A stretch of 64,000 nucleotides of DNA from Takakia lepidozioides (taxonomy: Eukaryota; Streptophyta; Takakiopsida; Takakiales; Takakiaceae). The position numbers and the translations under genes are program-made. Of this stretch, positions 21,640-33,480 are shown piece by piece. Under the pieces are notes generated by a model. The model saw only the letters and a program-made list of their open reading frames with translations, made no database searches and was not told the DNA's origin. Position 1 is the stretch's first letter. Every line of letters starts with the position of its first letter. The stretch lies in assembly GCA_030704615.1 (NCBI GenBank), contig CM060731.1, positions 89,444,756 to 89,508,755 on the forward strand, read 5' to 3'.

Positions 21640-22703
21640 CGTGGCGTGAGCCTAGCCAGGCTCACAGGCTCACAGGCTCACGCGGCCAGGCTCACGCGCA
21701 AGCATTCCCCCTGGCATGGGAGACATCTGTTGGTCTGGCGGAGCCTTCGGGAAGTCCTTGGGCTCCGACTCCCCAGATTCTTCCCGTTCTTGAGCGGCCT
21801 CGCTTTCAGAAGCATAAATCGCCTCTTCCAATTGCCGCTTTGGTGACACGTCGCCCCCACCGGGCTCACCAGGATCATCATCTTTCGGGCCGTTCCGCTC
21901 TCGCTTTGTCTTGCCCGACCCCATGATGAGGCCGATCTCAAGGACGATCGCGTACTGAACTCTAGGCTCTGATACCAAGTGTCGCATACCTCACTTCGGT
22001 AAGCTCCCCTTCAAGTCATAGTTACTCGCTTTGATGCGCGCGCCTAACTCCCAAACTGGCTGCCGGGCCAACTCGAAGCTTCGGCTGCTCACCGGGACAT
22101 AACGGTCCCCATTTGCTCCTCCACAAGACCCTCTCTCAATTTGGGCCTAGTGGAAATTCCCTTTGGTTGTTGGCAGTCCGGAACATCTCCCCACACCTTG
22201 GTCGCTTTCCGGCTCGCACGCTTACTCACTAGTTTTTGGTCACCAACGGGCTTGCACCATTCTCGGGGTTACTACTCCCTATATATACTTCTGTGACTGT
22301 CCGCAGGGGTTTCACAAACAACCCAGTCATTTTATGGCGAACCACCATGAAAACCCTCGATTCCCGGTGATGAGTCGCGGTGAGTCTTGGCCCACCCACC
22401 ACGCCCCATTGGACCGTGATGAGTCCCAAGACTCCCCACGACTCCCACCACAAGGTTTCCGCCCCATGGTGAGTCCTATGCCACCCCCACTAAGACTCAC
22501 TAAGCTACCACCACCCTTCGTGGAACCACCCCTACCGCAACCCGGTGTGCGGGGCTCCACCTAGTGAGCGCCTCCGCCTCCTTGAGTGCCTTGGGCACTC
22601 AAGGGTGCTTTAGCCCCCGTACCTATTGTTGCCACTGCCCCCACCACAGGGGCAGCCCCTCTCGTGTCCCGACCCCTTGCCCTCAAGGCAAAGGGCCGCG
22701 AGA
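21640..22703 (-). mobile_element. Gypsy LTR with primer-binding site and 5' gag fragment
   Basis: The LTR runs 22703 to 21980 on the minus strand (ends TCTCGCG...GCGACA). It is followed by TTGGTATCAGAGC (21979-21967), the usual initiator-Met tRNA primer-binding site of plant gypsy elements. After it, an acidic gag-like frame (MGSGKTKRERNGPKDDDPGE...) runs to about 21640 and stops. The LTR interrupts the second Mutator-like copy exactly at 22703/22704. The rest of the element and the rest of that transposase are absent. A second, fuller copy of the LTR is at 27914-28701. Confidence 0.85.
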
Positions 22704-24104
22704 GCCGTTGCCAGACCCACACGTGGACATTTTGAATACGAAACAACGATCTGCCTTAGTCCCTTGTCCTAGAAACCTACTTCCATGAATGTAGTCATAT
22801 CCACATCGTCGCTTCACCTCCAGAATGGAGTGCATATCCGAGCCTCGTCCAATTCTCTGTTTGCAGGAGACAATATGGTTTCGGACATTCGGTGAACAGA
22901 CGTGGGACACTGACTCTAGCAATGCCTCCATTTCCTTCTCATCCAGAGGAACTCTGTCGGAGCCATCTTCCGACATAATTCTGGCCAATGCCATCTTATG
23001 GGCGGCCTGTAGCTGTATTTGTTTGGGTTTGGCACCAGGTCTCAACTTAACCTCCTCCTGAATGAGCTGCTCTGCCTCGTGGGCAGCCTCCCGCAAGTTC
23101 CCCTTCGCCAATTTGTGACAATGCACACCAACGTGTATGCAAGCTCGTGTGAGGTCAGGGAAACGGTGCAATACATAGAATTGATTGGAATTACAAACAG
23201 ACATGCAATGTGGTGGTTCTTTGCAATGGGCACACTTAAATGTGGAGTTTGGAACCTTTTCCTGAGCTCAAAATGGTTGATGAGTTGTGCCTGTCCAATC
23301 CGTCTCGTTCCTGTGATCTCTGGATTTAAAGTGGAAGCAAGTTGGGGAGAAACACCGCAGCGCGCCCGCACACACAACGTAGCGCACCCGCACACCATCG
23401 AGCATCTTGATGCTGGTGGTTTTGGTGACGCACCAACGATGACCGTCATGTTTCCTATCCATATCTGTCAACAATCCGGATGCCCTCGAATAGTCCGTTC
23501 GAGGAGGGAACTCAAAGAAGATATTGCCGTCAACGTTTGCGGGAAGGCATGTCATGGATTTAATTGCGAACTTGCTGTAGTCCAGCCCAGCCAGCTCCGA
23601 GCGGTGTCCCTCCATGTGAAGCCCTCGCAGAATATCAAGAATGGATGGAGTTGCTAAGCTCGTGCTGGGAATATGACTCCCTCGTCCGCTGATGTCCATT
23701 GAGGACTTGCCTGATCTCCAGGATGATCTTGGAACTTCCATGACCTCGTCTGAGTCGGACAGGTTGTGAACAACCCGGTTCTCGCTCATCTTCATTGATG
23801 GGGTCGGCTCTGGATTAACTTCGTTACGGAGTTCTCTCTTTGAGGTACCCACTCTTTGATTCGCGGATTGTTTCGTGGAAGGCGGCAGGATAGAAGGCGC
23901 ATTTGGCGGGCAAATGAAGTCCCCAACAGCCCTATATATGACGTTGTCCGATGGTGGAACTCGCCATTCCCTGTCGTCGCTGAAATCATCGTGGAGCACA
24001 ACAATACTTTCGACTACAACTCCATTTGAATCCTTCCTTTCCTCCTCCATGAATACTGACCCCGGTTTCAGGTGGTATCGAAAGCAGAGATATTTCTCCA
24101 TCAC
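22704..24104 (-). pseudogene. Mutator-like transposase, copy 2, truncated by an LTR
   Basis: Homologous to copy 1 in order. FMEEERKDSNG and EWRVPP align with FVQREVYDANG and QWRVPP. An acidic linker follows. MDRKHDGHRWC...YVVCAGALRC is the N-terminal finger. FKCAHCKEPPHC, HRFPDLTRACIHVGVHCH and GYDYIHGSRFLGQGTKA complete the match. A single in-frame TGA at 23268-23270 interrupts an otherwise continuous frame from 24104 to 22704. The transposase core and SWIM finger are missing beyond the LTR boundary. Conservation with copy 1 is at motif level only, so these are two separate families, not recent duplicates. Confidence 0.75.
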
Positions 24105-24389
24105 CCGGCAGATCTCCCCTCTGCATGGAAATGTAGCTCTATGCTCGTGAGGAGGGCATTACACTATAGCGCTCGAGTTTTCTGCCATGGGAGATGTGCA
24201 CACAAGACTTCCAGGACGGCGTTCGGGCAAGCGCCCTGGGAGAAGGGGGGATGCAGCAAGGGAAAGGAATGCAGGGCCGATCTTACCGAGCGACGAAGCC
24301 TATTCACGAATCCGGGGAGCCCACTCTCCCAAAAATCCACTGTCAGAGTCTTAATGAACCTTGTCTCTGGAATGCGGCCCCTGGCCTTT

Positions 24390-25756
24390 GCGCAATAACT
24401 GCCAATGATATGCAGTCAGAAGGCTGAAATATAACGTGGCCTCCAAAGTTACTTTAATTGGATGGTTTTTCATATCGGTTACGCCGATTCCAAACGGAAA
24501 TAAAGTTGGAAACATGCACGCGATCAGTTTTGGGTTTGCATATTCGTTCACCATTTCGGTTTCGTGCGTGTATGACATGTACATGTTTTATTGTAGTTTC
24601 AATCCATTTAAAGCGTTGGAGATTAGGTCGTCGTGCTTTATGTCTATTCCGTCGAAATCGATGAGTCCTAAGGTGTCTATGACGGGCTAGATCGTATCGT
24701 CGTCTTTGTTGATTGGTGTTTTTGTTGTTGTACAAATCAGTTATGTTGGTACGATGTTCAGCGTTGGCGAAGTCAATGTCCGTGGATTCAAACACCGATC
24801 TCAAGATTGATGATGGAATATCGATTTCTGGTAGTCCATCCAATATGTCATTATCAATTTGAATGTCCTTGTAACCCGTGTGATTGTTTTTCAGCCATGT
24901 TAACCATGTCGTCACTGCAAGTCTACGTACGTATAGCAAATTACATGTTTTCACGACATTAATGGGTGGATGTGAAGTACCGACGAAGTGGACGGCGACA
25001 ATATCGGATAATGAATCTAAGGGTGGTGGCAATTTGTTCAGCAATTCGACCGCACGACCTGGATTTTGAGCAAAACTCACCAAATTTCCTCTCAATGCGC
25101 GTTGCCCCTTTCCGCCCTTATTTACATATCGTAATTTGAACAACATCACACGACAACGGTATCGTGCTATTAACGCTTCTTCAACCATGGTTAACTTTGG
25201 CAAAATGTTGTGAACTTTTCCGATCCACAAACCATTAGCGAGTGCAAACTTTGGCATCTTGTTATTTTTCAAGGTGGAACTGCAGTTTTTGCAAATGAAG
25301 ATGGTACATGCAATATTTGATACTCCTCGTTTGTCCAATAACAACCCATTTAATTCGTCCAACTGATGTTTTGTGTCATTGATCAATTCTTGGGGAACCT
25401 CTTCTAGGAGAACATGTTCTTCGAAGTGGTTTTCTACTTGTAGGCTTAGCCACTTTTTCATGTGTTTCAAGATGTCGCTTTGTAATTCATCGATTCGCCA
25501 TTTCAACATGTTAGAGGTTGCTATGTCTCTGCTACAAACACAACAATACTGATTGGTGAAAGTCGCATTGCTGATGTATTCGTTGAAGTTGGATAAACAC
25601 AACAAGTTGTTCTCCAAACATATTTCTGGTGGGAAAAGATTATTCTTTGGTTTTTTTGTAGTAGCGCTATACAATTGCTCTCGTTTTCTTTTGAGTTTTT
25701 CCTTCTCGTCATTTTCGTTTTCGATATATTTTCGAAATTGTGTAGCACATGTTTGA
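24390..25756 (-). pseudogene. Helitron-type protein N-terminal remnant
   Basis: The minus strand holds CCVCSRDIA, ICKNCSSTLKNNKMPKFALA, NGLWIGKVHNILPKLTMVEE and RYRCRVMLFKLRY, then SDIVAVHFVGTSHPPINVVK. This is the conserved DUF6570-like block found ahead of Rep/helicase domains in Helitron proteins. After a frameshift between about 24700 and 24570, another frame continues NEYANPKLIACMFPTLFPFG, also typical of these proteins. Rep and helicase domains are not present. Expected role: rolling-circle transposition. Non-functional here. Confidence 0.75.
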
Positions 25757-25822
25757 TCTTTGATCAGTGGATCTTGGATTTTCTGGAATTTGTATTTTGC
25801 CCTTCGTCTTCTTGATCGGGAG

Positions 25823-26240
25823 TTGATTGAGATTCGATTTCCGTGGCTTGTTGATTTCTGATCAATGGATATTGGGTTTTTTGGAATGTGTATTTTCCCT
25901 TTTGTTTGGCATTTGTCCCTTATGGATCGGGAGTTGGTTGAGATTTGATTTTTGTGGTTTGTTGTGGTTTTTCAAATCTGTATTTTTCCCTTCGTTTAGT
26001 ATTTGTTTCGTCTGGATCTATTTCCGTGGTTTGTGGTGGATTTTCGAATCTGTATTTTTCACTTCGTTTACCATTTGTTTCGTCTGGATGTATTTCTGTG
26101 GTTTGTAGTGGATTTTCGAATTTGTATTTTTCCCTTCGTTTAGCATTTGTTTCGTTTGGATCGGGAGGGATTCTATTATCGTGGTTTGTGGTGGATGTTC
26201 AAATCTGTATTTTTCCCTTTGTTTAGCATTTTGTTTAAAG
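25823..26240 (-). repeat. Coding-type minisatellite, ~75-bp units, at the Helitron N-terminal side
   Basis: About five imperfect units. On the minus strand each encodes a variant of TNTKRREKYRFENPPQTTEI, adjacent to and upstream of the Helitron frame. Lys/Arg-rich repeats in front of these proteins are common. Plus-strand frames here are shadows. Confidence 0.7.
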
Positions 26241-26480
26241 CATACTTTCTCCGTCTCTTAGCATTAGCAATTTGTCTTTCCATATTAAACTAGAGTTATA
26301 CACGTAAGTTTTTTTTTAAATAAATAAATAATGATATATTTATGTGTATATTGGCATTTTTTATAGAATTAGTAATGACCATCCATGTATAGATAAAATT
26401 GTGATAAATAAATGTTTAGATAGAAATCATTGTATTGATATAAAATGAGTGTTTTAAATTGAGGACTAGCTATTCGGAAG
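26241..26480. other. AT-rich spacer, no gene
   Basis: Strongly A/T-rich with short ATAAATAA runs and no coding signal. Confidence 0.6.
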
Positions 26481-26489
26481 GAAAATCTC

Positions 26490-29400
26490 AGTGGTTAAAA
26501 ATTCAAGGGGAGAAGAGAGTTTGAGTCTCCAGGATGAAAGAGGAAAAAATTAAAAAATAATAGTAATAAAGGTTTCAAACCCGCCCCGCTCTCCCTCTTC
26601 GGAGAGAGTTTGAGTCCTCAGATAAAAATTGTTTCAAAACCGTCATTCTCCCCCACCGGACCGGGCTCGAATCCCCTAGTGATGCTGCAAGATATGGTGG
26701 GTACAAGGTGGATTGTTCTATTAATCTAACAAGCTTTGGAAGGACTTTGAGCCTGCGCTCGTATATGGGCGGGCAAAGATTGGATACTTTCTACACCTCA
26801 GAGGACCACACTTTGGCTTCTTCTCAAGAGGACTTCGGATCGGATCTGGCCAGACAAACACCAATTCTACTTATAGAACGGGGTTTGGGTGTCTGGGAGG
26901 AAAGAGGAAAAAAAAAAAGGAAAAAAAAAAGGTTTCAAACCCGCCCTGCTCTCCCTCTTTGGAGAGAGTTCGAGTCCCCAGATAAAAATTGTTTCAAAAC
27001 GGCAATTCTCCCCCACTAGACTAGGCTTGACTCCCATATTGATGCTGCAAGATATGGTCGGTGCAAGGTCGATTGTTCTATTAATCTAACAAGCCTTGGA
27101 AGGACTTTGAGCCTGCGCTCGTATATCGGCGGGCAAAGATTGGATACTTTCTGCACCTCGGAGGACCGCACTTTGGCTTCTTCAAAAGAGAACTTCGGAT
27201 CGGACCCGGCCAGACAAACACTAATTCTATTTATAAAAGGGGGTTTGAGTCTCCAGGAGGAGAGAGGAAAAATGAAAATGAAAAGATAATAAAGCTTTCA
27301 AACCCGCCCTGCTCTCCCTCTTCGGAGTGAGTTCGAGTCCCCAGATAAAAATTGTTTCAAAACCACCATTCTCCCCCACCGGACTGGGCTCGAATCCCCT
27401 AGTGATGTTGCAAGATATATAAGAGAGTAAAAATAAAAAATAAAAGATAATAAAGGTTTCAAACCCACCCGGCTCTCCCACTTCGGAGACAGTTCGAGTC
27501 CCCAGATAAAAATTGTTTCAAAACCGCCATTCTCCCCCACTGGACTGGGCTCGAATCCCCTAGTGATGCTGCAAGATATGGTTGGTGTAAGGTGGATTGT
27601 TCTATTAGTCTAACAAACATTGGAAGGACTTTGGGCCTACGCTCGTATATCGGCGGGCAAAGATTGGATAAGAGGAAAAATAAAAAGGAAAAGATAGTAA
27701 AGGTTTCAAACCCGCCCTGCTCTCCCTCTTCAGAGAGAGTTCGAGGCCCCAGATAAAAATTGTTTCAAAACCGCCATTCTCCCCCACCAGACTGGGCTCG
27801 AATCCCCTAGTGATGCTACAAGCTATGGTCGTTGCAAGGTGGATTGTTTTATTAATCTAACAAGCCTTGGAAGGACTTTGAGCCTACGCTCGTATATCGG
27901 TAGACAAAGATTGTGTCGCGCACCTCACTTCGGTAAGCTCCCCTTCAAGTCATAGTTACTCGCTTTGATGCGCGCGCCTAACTCCCAAACTGGCCGCCGG
28001 GCCAACTCGGAGCTTCGGCTGCTCACCGGGACATAACGGTCCCCCTTTACGCCTCCACAAGACCCTCTCTCAATTTGGGCCAAGTGAAAATTCCCTTTGG
28101 TCGATGGCAGTCCGGAACAGCTCCCCACACCTTGGTCGCTTTCCGGCTCGCACGCTTACTCACTAGCTTTTTGGTCACCAACGGGCTTGCACCGTTCTCG
28201 GGGTTACTACTCCCTATATATACTTCTGTGACTGTCCGCGGGGGTTTCACAAACAACCATGCCATTTTATGGCGAACCACCACGAAAACCCTCGATTCCC
28301 GGTGATGAGTCGCGATGAGTCTTGGCCCTCCCACCACGGCCCCATTGGACCGTGATGAGTCCCAAGACTCCCCACGACTCCCACCACAAGGTCTCCGCCC
28401 CCATGGTGAGTCATATGCCACCCCCATTAAGTCCCACTAAGCTACCATCACCCCTCATGGAACCACCCCTACCGCAACCCGGTGTGCGGGGCTCCACCTA
28501 GTGAGCGCCTCCGCCTCCTTGAGTGCCTTGGGCACTCAAGGGTGCTTCAGCCCCCGTATCTATTGTTGCCACTGCCCCCACCACAGGGGCAGCCTCCACA
28601 GGGCACAGGGCACAGCCTGTCACAGCCCATCACAGCCCATCACAGCCTGTCACAGCTTGCCATATCCTGACCCACTGCCCTCAAGGCGAAGGGCCGCGAT
28701 AGATTGGATATTTTTTGCACCTCAGAGGACTGCACTTTGGCTTCTTTGAAAAAGGACTTCGGATCGGATTTGGCCAGACAAACACTAATTCTACTTATAG
28801 AAGGGGATTTGAGTGTCCGGGAGGAGAGAGGAAAAATAAAAAGCAAAAAATAAAATGTTTCAAACCCGCCGTGCTCTCCCTCTTCGGAGAGCGAGTCCCC
28901 AAATAAAAATTGTTTCAAAACCGCCATTCTCCCCCACGGACTGGGCTCGAATATGGGAATTTGGTTGAAGGGCATAATCATAGCCCAACTGTACTCCCGT
29001 GCAGCAGATGCTGCAAGATATGGTCGGTGCAAGGTGGATTGTTTTATTAATCTAACAAACCTTGGAAGGATTTTGAGCCTGCGCTCATATATCGGCGGGC
29101 AAAGATTGGATACTTTTTGCACCTCAGAGGACCGCACTTTGGCTTCTTAGAAAGAGGACTTCGGATCGGACCTGGCCGGACCAACACTAATTCTACTTAT
29201 AGAAGGGGGTTTAGGTGTCCTGGAGGAGAGAGGAAAAATAAAAGCAAAACATTTCAAACCCGTCCTGCTCCCCCTCTTCGGAGAGAGTTCGTGTCCCCAG
29301 ATAAAAATTGTTCCAAAACCGCCATTCTCCCCCACCGGATTGGGCTCGAATCCCCTAGTGATGCTGCAAGATATGGGTGGTGCAAGGTGGATTGTTCTAT

Positions 29401-29660
29401 TAATCTAACAAGCCTTGGAAGGACCTTGAGCCAGCGCTCGTATATCGGCGGGCAAAGATTGGATACTTTCTGTACCTTAGAGGACCGCACTTGGCTTCTT
29501 CTAAAGAGGACTTCGGATCGGATCCGGACAGACAAACACTAATTCTACTTATAGAAGGGGGTTTGGGTATCCAGGAGGAAAGAGAAAAAATAAAATAAAA
29601 TAAGATAATTAAGGTTTCAAACCGGCCCTGCTCTCCCTCTTCGGGGAGAGTTCGAGTGCC
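26490..29660 (+). repeat. Tandem array of ~362-bp units with tRNA-promoter-like boxes
   Basis: GTTTCAAACCCGCCC-type starts occur at 26571, 26931, 27294, 27455, 27702, 28855, 29249 and 29613. Complete units are 360-394 bp. Two are shortened to 161 and 247 bp by internal deletion. Each unit has GAGTTCGAGTCCCCAG and GGGCTCGAATCCCC, both close to a Pol III B box. The first copy region adds ATCTCAGTGGTTAAAA, reminiscent of an A box. A solo LTR interrupts the array at 27914. Open frames inside are short and mutually shifted. Confidence 0.8.
27909..28706 (-). mobile_element. Solo gypsy LTR with 5-bp target duplication
   Basis: LTR 27914-28701 (TGTCGCG...CGCGATA on the plus strand, 788 bp) is flanked by GATTG at 27909-27913 and 28702-28706, splitting an array unit at CAAAGATTGGATAC. 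It matches the LTR at 21980-22703 closely, in the same orientation. It has an extra CACAGCCCATCACAGC-type repeat near 28600-28660. The single LTR and intact target duplication indicate insertion, then loss by LTR-LTR recombination. Confidence 0.9.
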
Positions 29661-30299
29661 CAGATGCTCTAACTAATGGCTTCAACCTTCAACAAGGGGA
29701 GGCCGAGTGATTACTCAAACTGGACCTTCACAGTGGCATGTTCAGTGGACGATTTGTTGGAGCCTGAATTATCAACCCACCCCACAACTATTAGTTTCCA
29801 CACATGAAATGTCTAAGGAAGGCCAAATATGTAAGTTTTTTCAAGAATGATGCACATTTTGAAATAGTGGAGGAGTCAGTCAGAACGAGCTGTGAATTGT
29901 TTGTTGAAAAACTTCTATTGTAACTTTTATTAACATACAGTTATTTCTTCTCTATGGAACATTGGAACAGTACAACATATAAACAGTGAGAGAGTACACA
30001 AACAATTTCGTTGAAATGACACGTGTATAACTCGCTCAATTTAGTATTTACAATGACAAAATTTTATTTAGTACCCGATCAAAATTCAGCTTTGTCTTCA
30101 AAATTGTACTAAGCTACGGCCGCAAAACTAATATGTATGAAACTATGGTCTCTTCCATCCTGTAGACGTCTCGGAGCTCTACCCAACTGAATGGTTTGTT
30201 CATGAAGCGGAACACTACTTGGGCTAATGTGAGCCTCTCGGACGGGCCCGTGCTATTATACAACCTTCGTAGGGCGGAATCCCAACATAGTCCCGTGTA
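29661..30299. other. No gene recognised
   Basis: About 640 nt without splice-supported frames. It lies 3' of the minus-strand kinase-like gene. Confidence 0.4.
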
Positions 30300-31629
30300 T
30301 TAATCCTTGAAAAGACTGGCATTATACGAATTGCCGCCATTTATTCTTACCGCTATCTTCCCGACTGCAAAGGCCTCCGAGGTCATGTCCCGGGTGTGCA
30401 GGTGTGATGCGCCATCCACATGGCTATTTTCCGTGTTAAAACCCATGGCAATTTCAGGTTCCACCCACCATCTACGTTTGAGAGCCCGCGTCATTTTGTC
30501 TTTGTCCTCAAACTGGTACGACGAGGTTTTGCATATCTCCGTTGAGGTGGCCAACCCCCAATCACACACCCCAATCTTAATCTCTCGGTGCCATGTGGAA
30601 AATGCAACAAGATGTTGTCGGGGTACAAGTCGTTGTGCATGACATGGTTCTTATGGACAACATCCATAATGCTCACCAGTGCCCATGCAAGTTTACTGCG
30701 CTCTCTCCGGAAATGAACCAAGCGATCGACTTCCTGGTACTCTTCTTCCGTTCCCAGTTGTCTCACAATCTCTCTGTTGTCCCAATCACTTCATCGTTTT
30801 TTGTCAAGGTTCAACATGTCGCGTATTGTTCCCCCATTCCACCAGTGAGTGTAACCCTCTCGCTCACGTGCATTCACAGCAAAGTATGTAATGACTCCTG
30901 CATGTTGGAATTTCACTGCCAAAGTCTCGTCGTTATGTTGTCTCACCGCAACTTCTGGGTTTTTGGCCTTGGGTGTTTTCCCTGCTAGTCCCCAACTACA
31001 CGGTATTCGTGAATCGCCAACAATCCTACACTTACAAACCCTGGCATATCCTCCTTCTTTGTAGAGGCCACGCTGTTGGACCTGAGCACTTGTGTTTATG
31101 TAAATAAGACTTATTGTGCCTCCCCCGCTCGATGACGTCGCCTTCCAAGGGACTAACCTAGTCCGGTGATGTGCATTGGAGCTTGCCGTGTGCGCCCACC
31201 ACTCGACAAGTTGATATAACTCGGTTTCCCAGCTAGGCATCTGACCTTCGGTTGTTCTATCTTTCCATGTCCTCATCACATGCCTCAAATTCCACGTGGC
31301 GTCTTTTGCCCTACTCTCGAGCCACTGCAAGAATTTGGGCTTGTTCCTATTCTCCGTCCACTGATCTCCAGCCAAAGCCTTCCTCATTCTCCTCTCCATA
31401 TTTTGCTGAAAATACGAAACCCCTCGTGCCCATATCGGACATAAGCACTTTGCAGCCTTATCATGTCTTTTTCTTTGAAAAAATCAAATATCATTTTTTA
31501 AACCTTGTCTAATGCCTCTGGTCCCGGAGAGTGTTGCTTGTTGACCTGGCTATCTTGCTCGTGGGCATGTTTCCTCCGACCCCCAGACGACGACCCCGGC
31601 CCAATATTTGAGTCCGCAGTCCCCGACAT
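30300..31629 (-). pseudogene. Protein-kinase-like gene, broken
   Basis: ATG at 31629 opens a short exon (MSGTADSNIG...EALDK) that ends at a GT near 31503. The next block (from about 31450) includes ERRMRKALAGDQWTENRNK and a glycine-loop-like GGYARVCKCRI. Then come TLAVKFQHAGVITYF and IMDVVHKNHVMHNDLYPDNI, which carries an HxDLxxxN catalytic-loop pattern. In another frame follow IGVCDWGLA (DWG where kinases have DFG) and RRWWVEPEIAM (APE-like). An in-frame TGA at 30791-30793 and a frameshift near 30585 break it. Expected activity would be protein phosphorylation, with substrate unknown. The DWG variant and short activation segment are unusual. Confidence 0.6.
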
Positions 31630-31907
31630 TATATAAACCTTTGCCCAGTGCAGGGGATGAGGAAAAAAATAGATAAGAGACGTGTGTTGGCGGTATCTTC
31701 GTGTTTTCTGCAAAAACGGGTCACATGAGATCCTAAAACGACAAAATGGAATGGTGAACAGGGGCTGAAGAGGTGTGAGACTGACCCAATTAAAAAGCGA
31801 CAAAACTTCTCGCTCCCCAAACAAACACATTTGCACACGTTGGCAGTGCCTCGCAACAAAGTCCGAAGACTACAGGAAGCCAAGGAACCGCACTCACGGA
31901 GGAGCAA

Positions 31908-33480
31908 AAGTGATCATAAAGGGGAGGGAGATGTTTATCCATGTTTGTGGATGCGATTCTCTTAACTCTATTGGGACACGTGGACCCTCAGGCCAGGTGT
32001 CACCCGCAGATTTAGCCCGCGGTTGCCCGTTTTTTTGTTGTGCATGGGCGACCGCGAGCTAAACGTGACGGTCCCAGTTTAAGCACTATTAAGTTCTATA
32101 TCGAAACTTCATTAAGAAATATTTTCTTTTGTTTTGAAATAATATTCTGGGCGAAAGCAAAAACTAGAAGCGGATTATTTATTTTGTTCCTCGTTGAAGA
32201 AAGATCATCTCGTTACCATACAGGGTTACATGCTTGGAGGTTTAGAAGGTGCAACGACCTTGTGATTGCATTGCCTCAATTATTGAGTGATCTGAGAGGC
32301 AGTAAAAAATATATCTATATATTTTCATGTCCTTTATAAGATCTTGTAATAGTGATGCAATAATTTTGTTTCATGATCGTTAGAAGCAAAAAAAACCATC
32401 TGAATTTTTATTTCTTTTTTCTAAATCCTTCTTCTTCTTATTCTTGCTATCCCACTATATTTTTCCATATGCTAAACCTAAAGCTTTAGATTTATGTTAC
32501 GGGAAGTTACCACGACTAAGATACAAAAGAATTAGATTCTAATTTGGATTAATACTGTGCAGTTAAATCAGAATTATTGAACAATTATAATCATAAGTAA
32601 ATTTTGGTAATTCAAAATATTCAATCATTACAGGCTAGCCTATTATCAATCGATTTATCCATCGATGATGTGAAACCGACAATGAACTAGAAACATAATG
32701 TATGACGAGAAACCTGTAAATACTGATTCGAGGATTTTTTGAGTTAAAAGGGGGAAAATACTTTTGACAAGAAAAAGGCTCCCTTACTTTGGATTGATCC
32801 TAGAAATTATAAACAAAATTGTTTGATTAAATTTATTACTGAATAGAGAATGATTTTATTTATTTATTTTTACTTTTTTCAGAACATGGGACAGTGGCCC
32901 TGGTTATTGAAGGGAAAAAAATAAAAACGAGACTGCGTTTGTGGTCCCTTAATTTCAGTTGGCTGGAGGGGGTTTATGAGTTTGGATCAGGGTTTAAATG
33001 TACTGAAATACAATGTTCATATCAAGGATGAGAGCTTCATGGCAAATTGCAAGGCTATGGAGGAGCTTTCTGGTTTACCTTAGACAGCAAGTTGACAAGG
33101 TGTCTCCTCTGTTGTGAGAGAGAGGACAGAGCACATGCCTCCATCTTCAAGGACTTGCAAGTGGCTTTTGGCTAATGTGATGTTCATATGCTCGCAAATC
33201 TGGCGAGATGTGGCTGTTTGTTTTCGTGAAGAGGATGTATAAACTAGAACATAACGAGAAAAACTGGATTTTAAGTAAATCTAGACTTTCCAAAGTCCAC
33301 GAATAACATTTATTTATTTATTTAAATTGAATAAAAAATCACTATGAAAACAAATTTAAATGATTTTATTAAGTTTATTGTAGATGTTTAGTAAATATTG
33401 CTGTTCCCAGAGAATCCATACCCTGATCACATCCCTAATCTGAGTTGAAATCCTAGTTTTGGACAGTTTCACGGGTAGCA
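31908..33480. other. AT-rich non-coding stretch
   Basis: A poly-T/A-rich region with no coherent frame, hairpin or homology to the rest of the window that I could see. Confidence 0.5.

Noticed and set aside
25827-26226. Plus-strand frames over the ~75-bp repeats
   Set aside because: The minus strand gives Lys/Arg-rich repeats in line with the Helitron-type frame. The plus-strand Phe/Trp-rich frames are shadows.
21980-28701. The two gypsy LTRs as the two ends of one element
   Set aside because: They are in the same orientation but the 27.9 kb copy has its own 5-bp target duplication, and the sequence between them is a Mutator-like gene, a Helitron remnant and a tandem array, not gag-pol.
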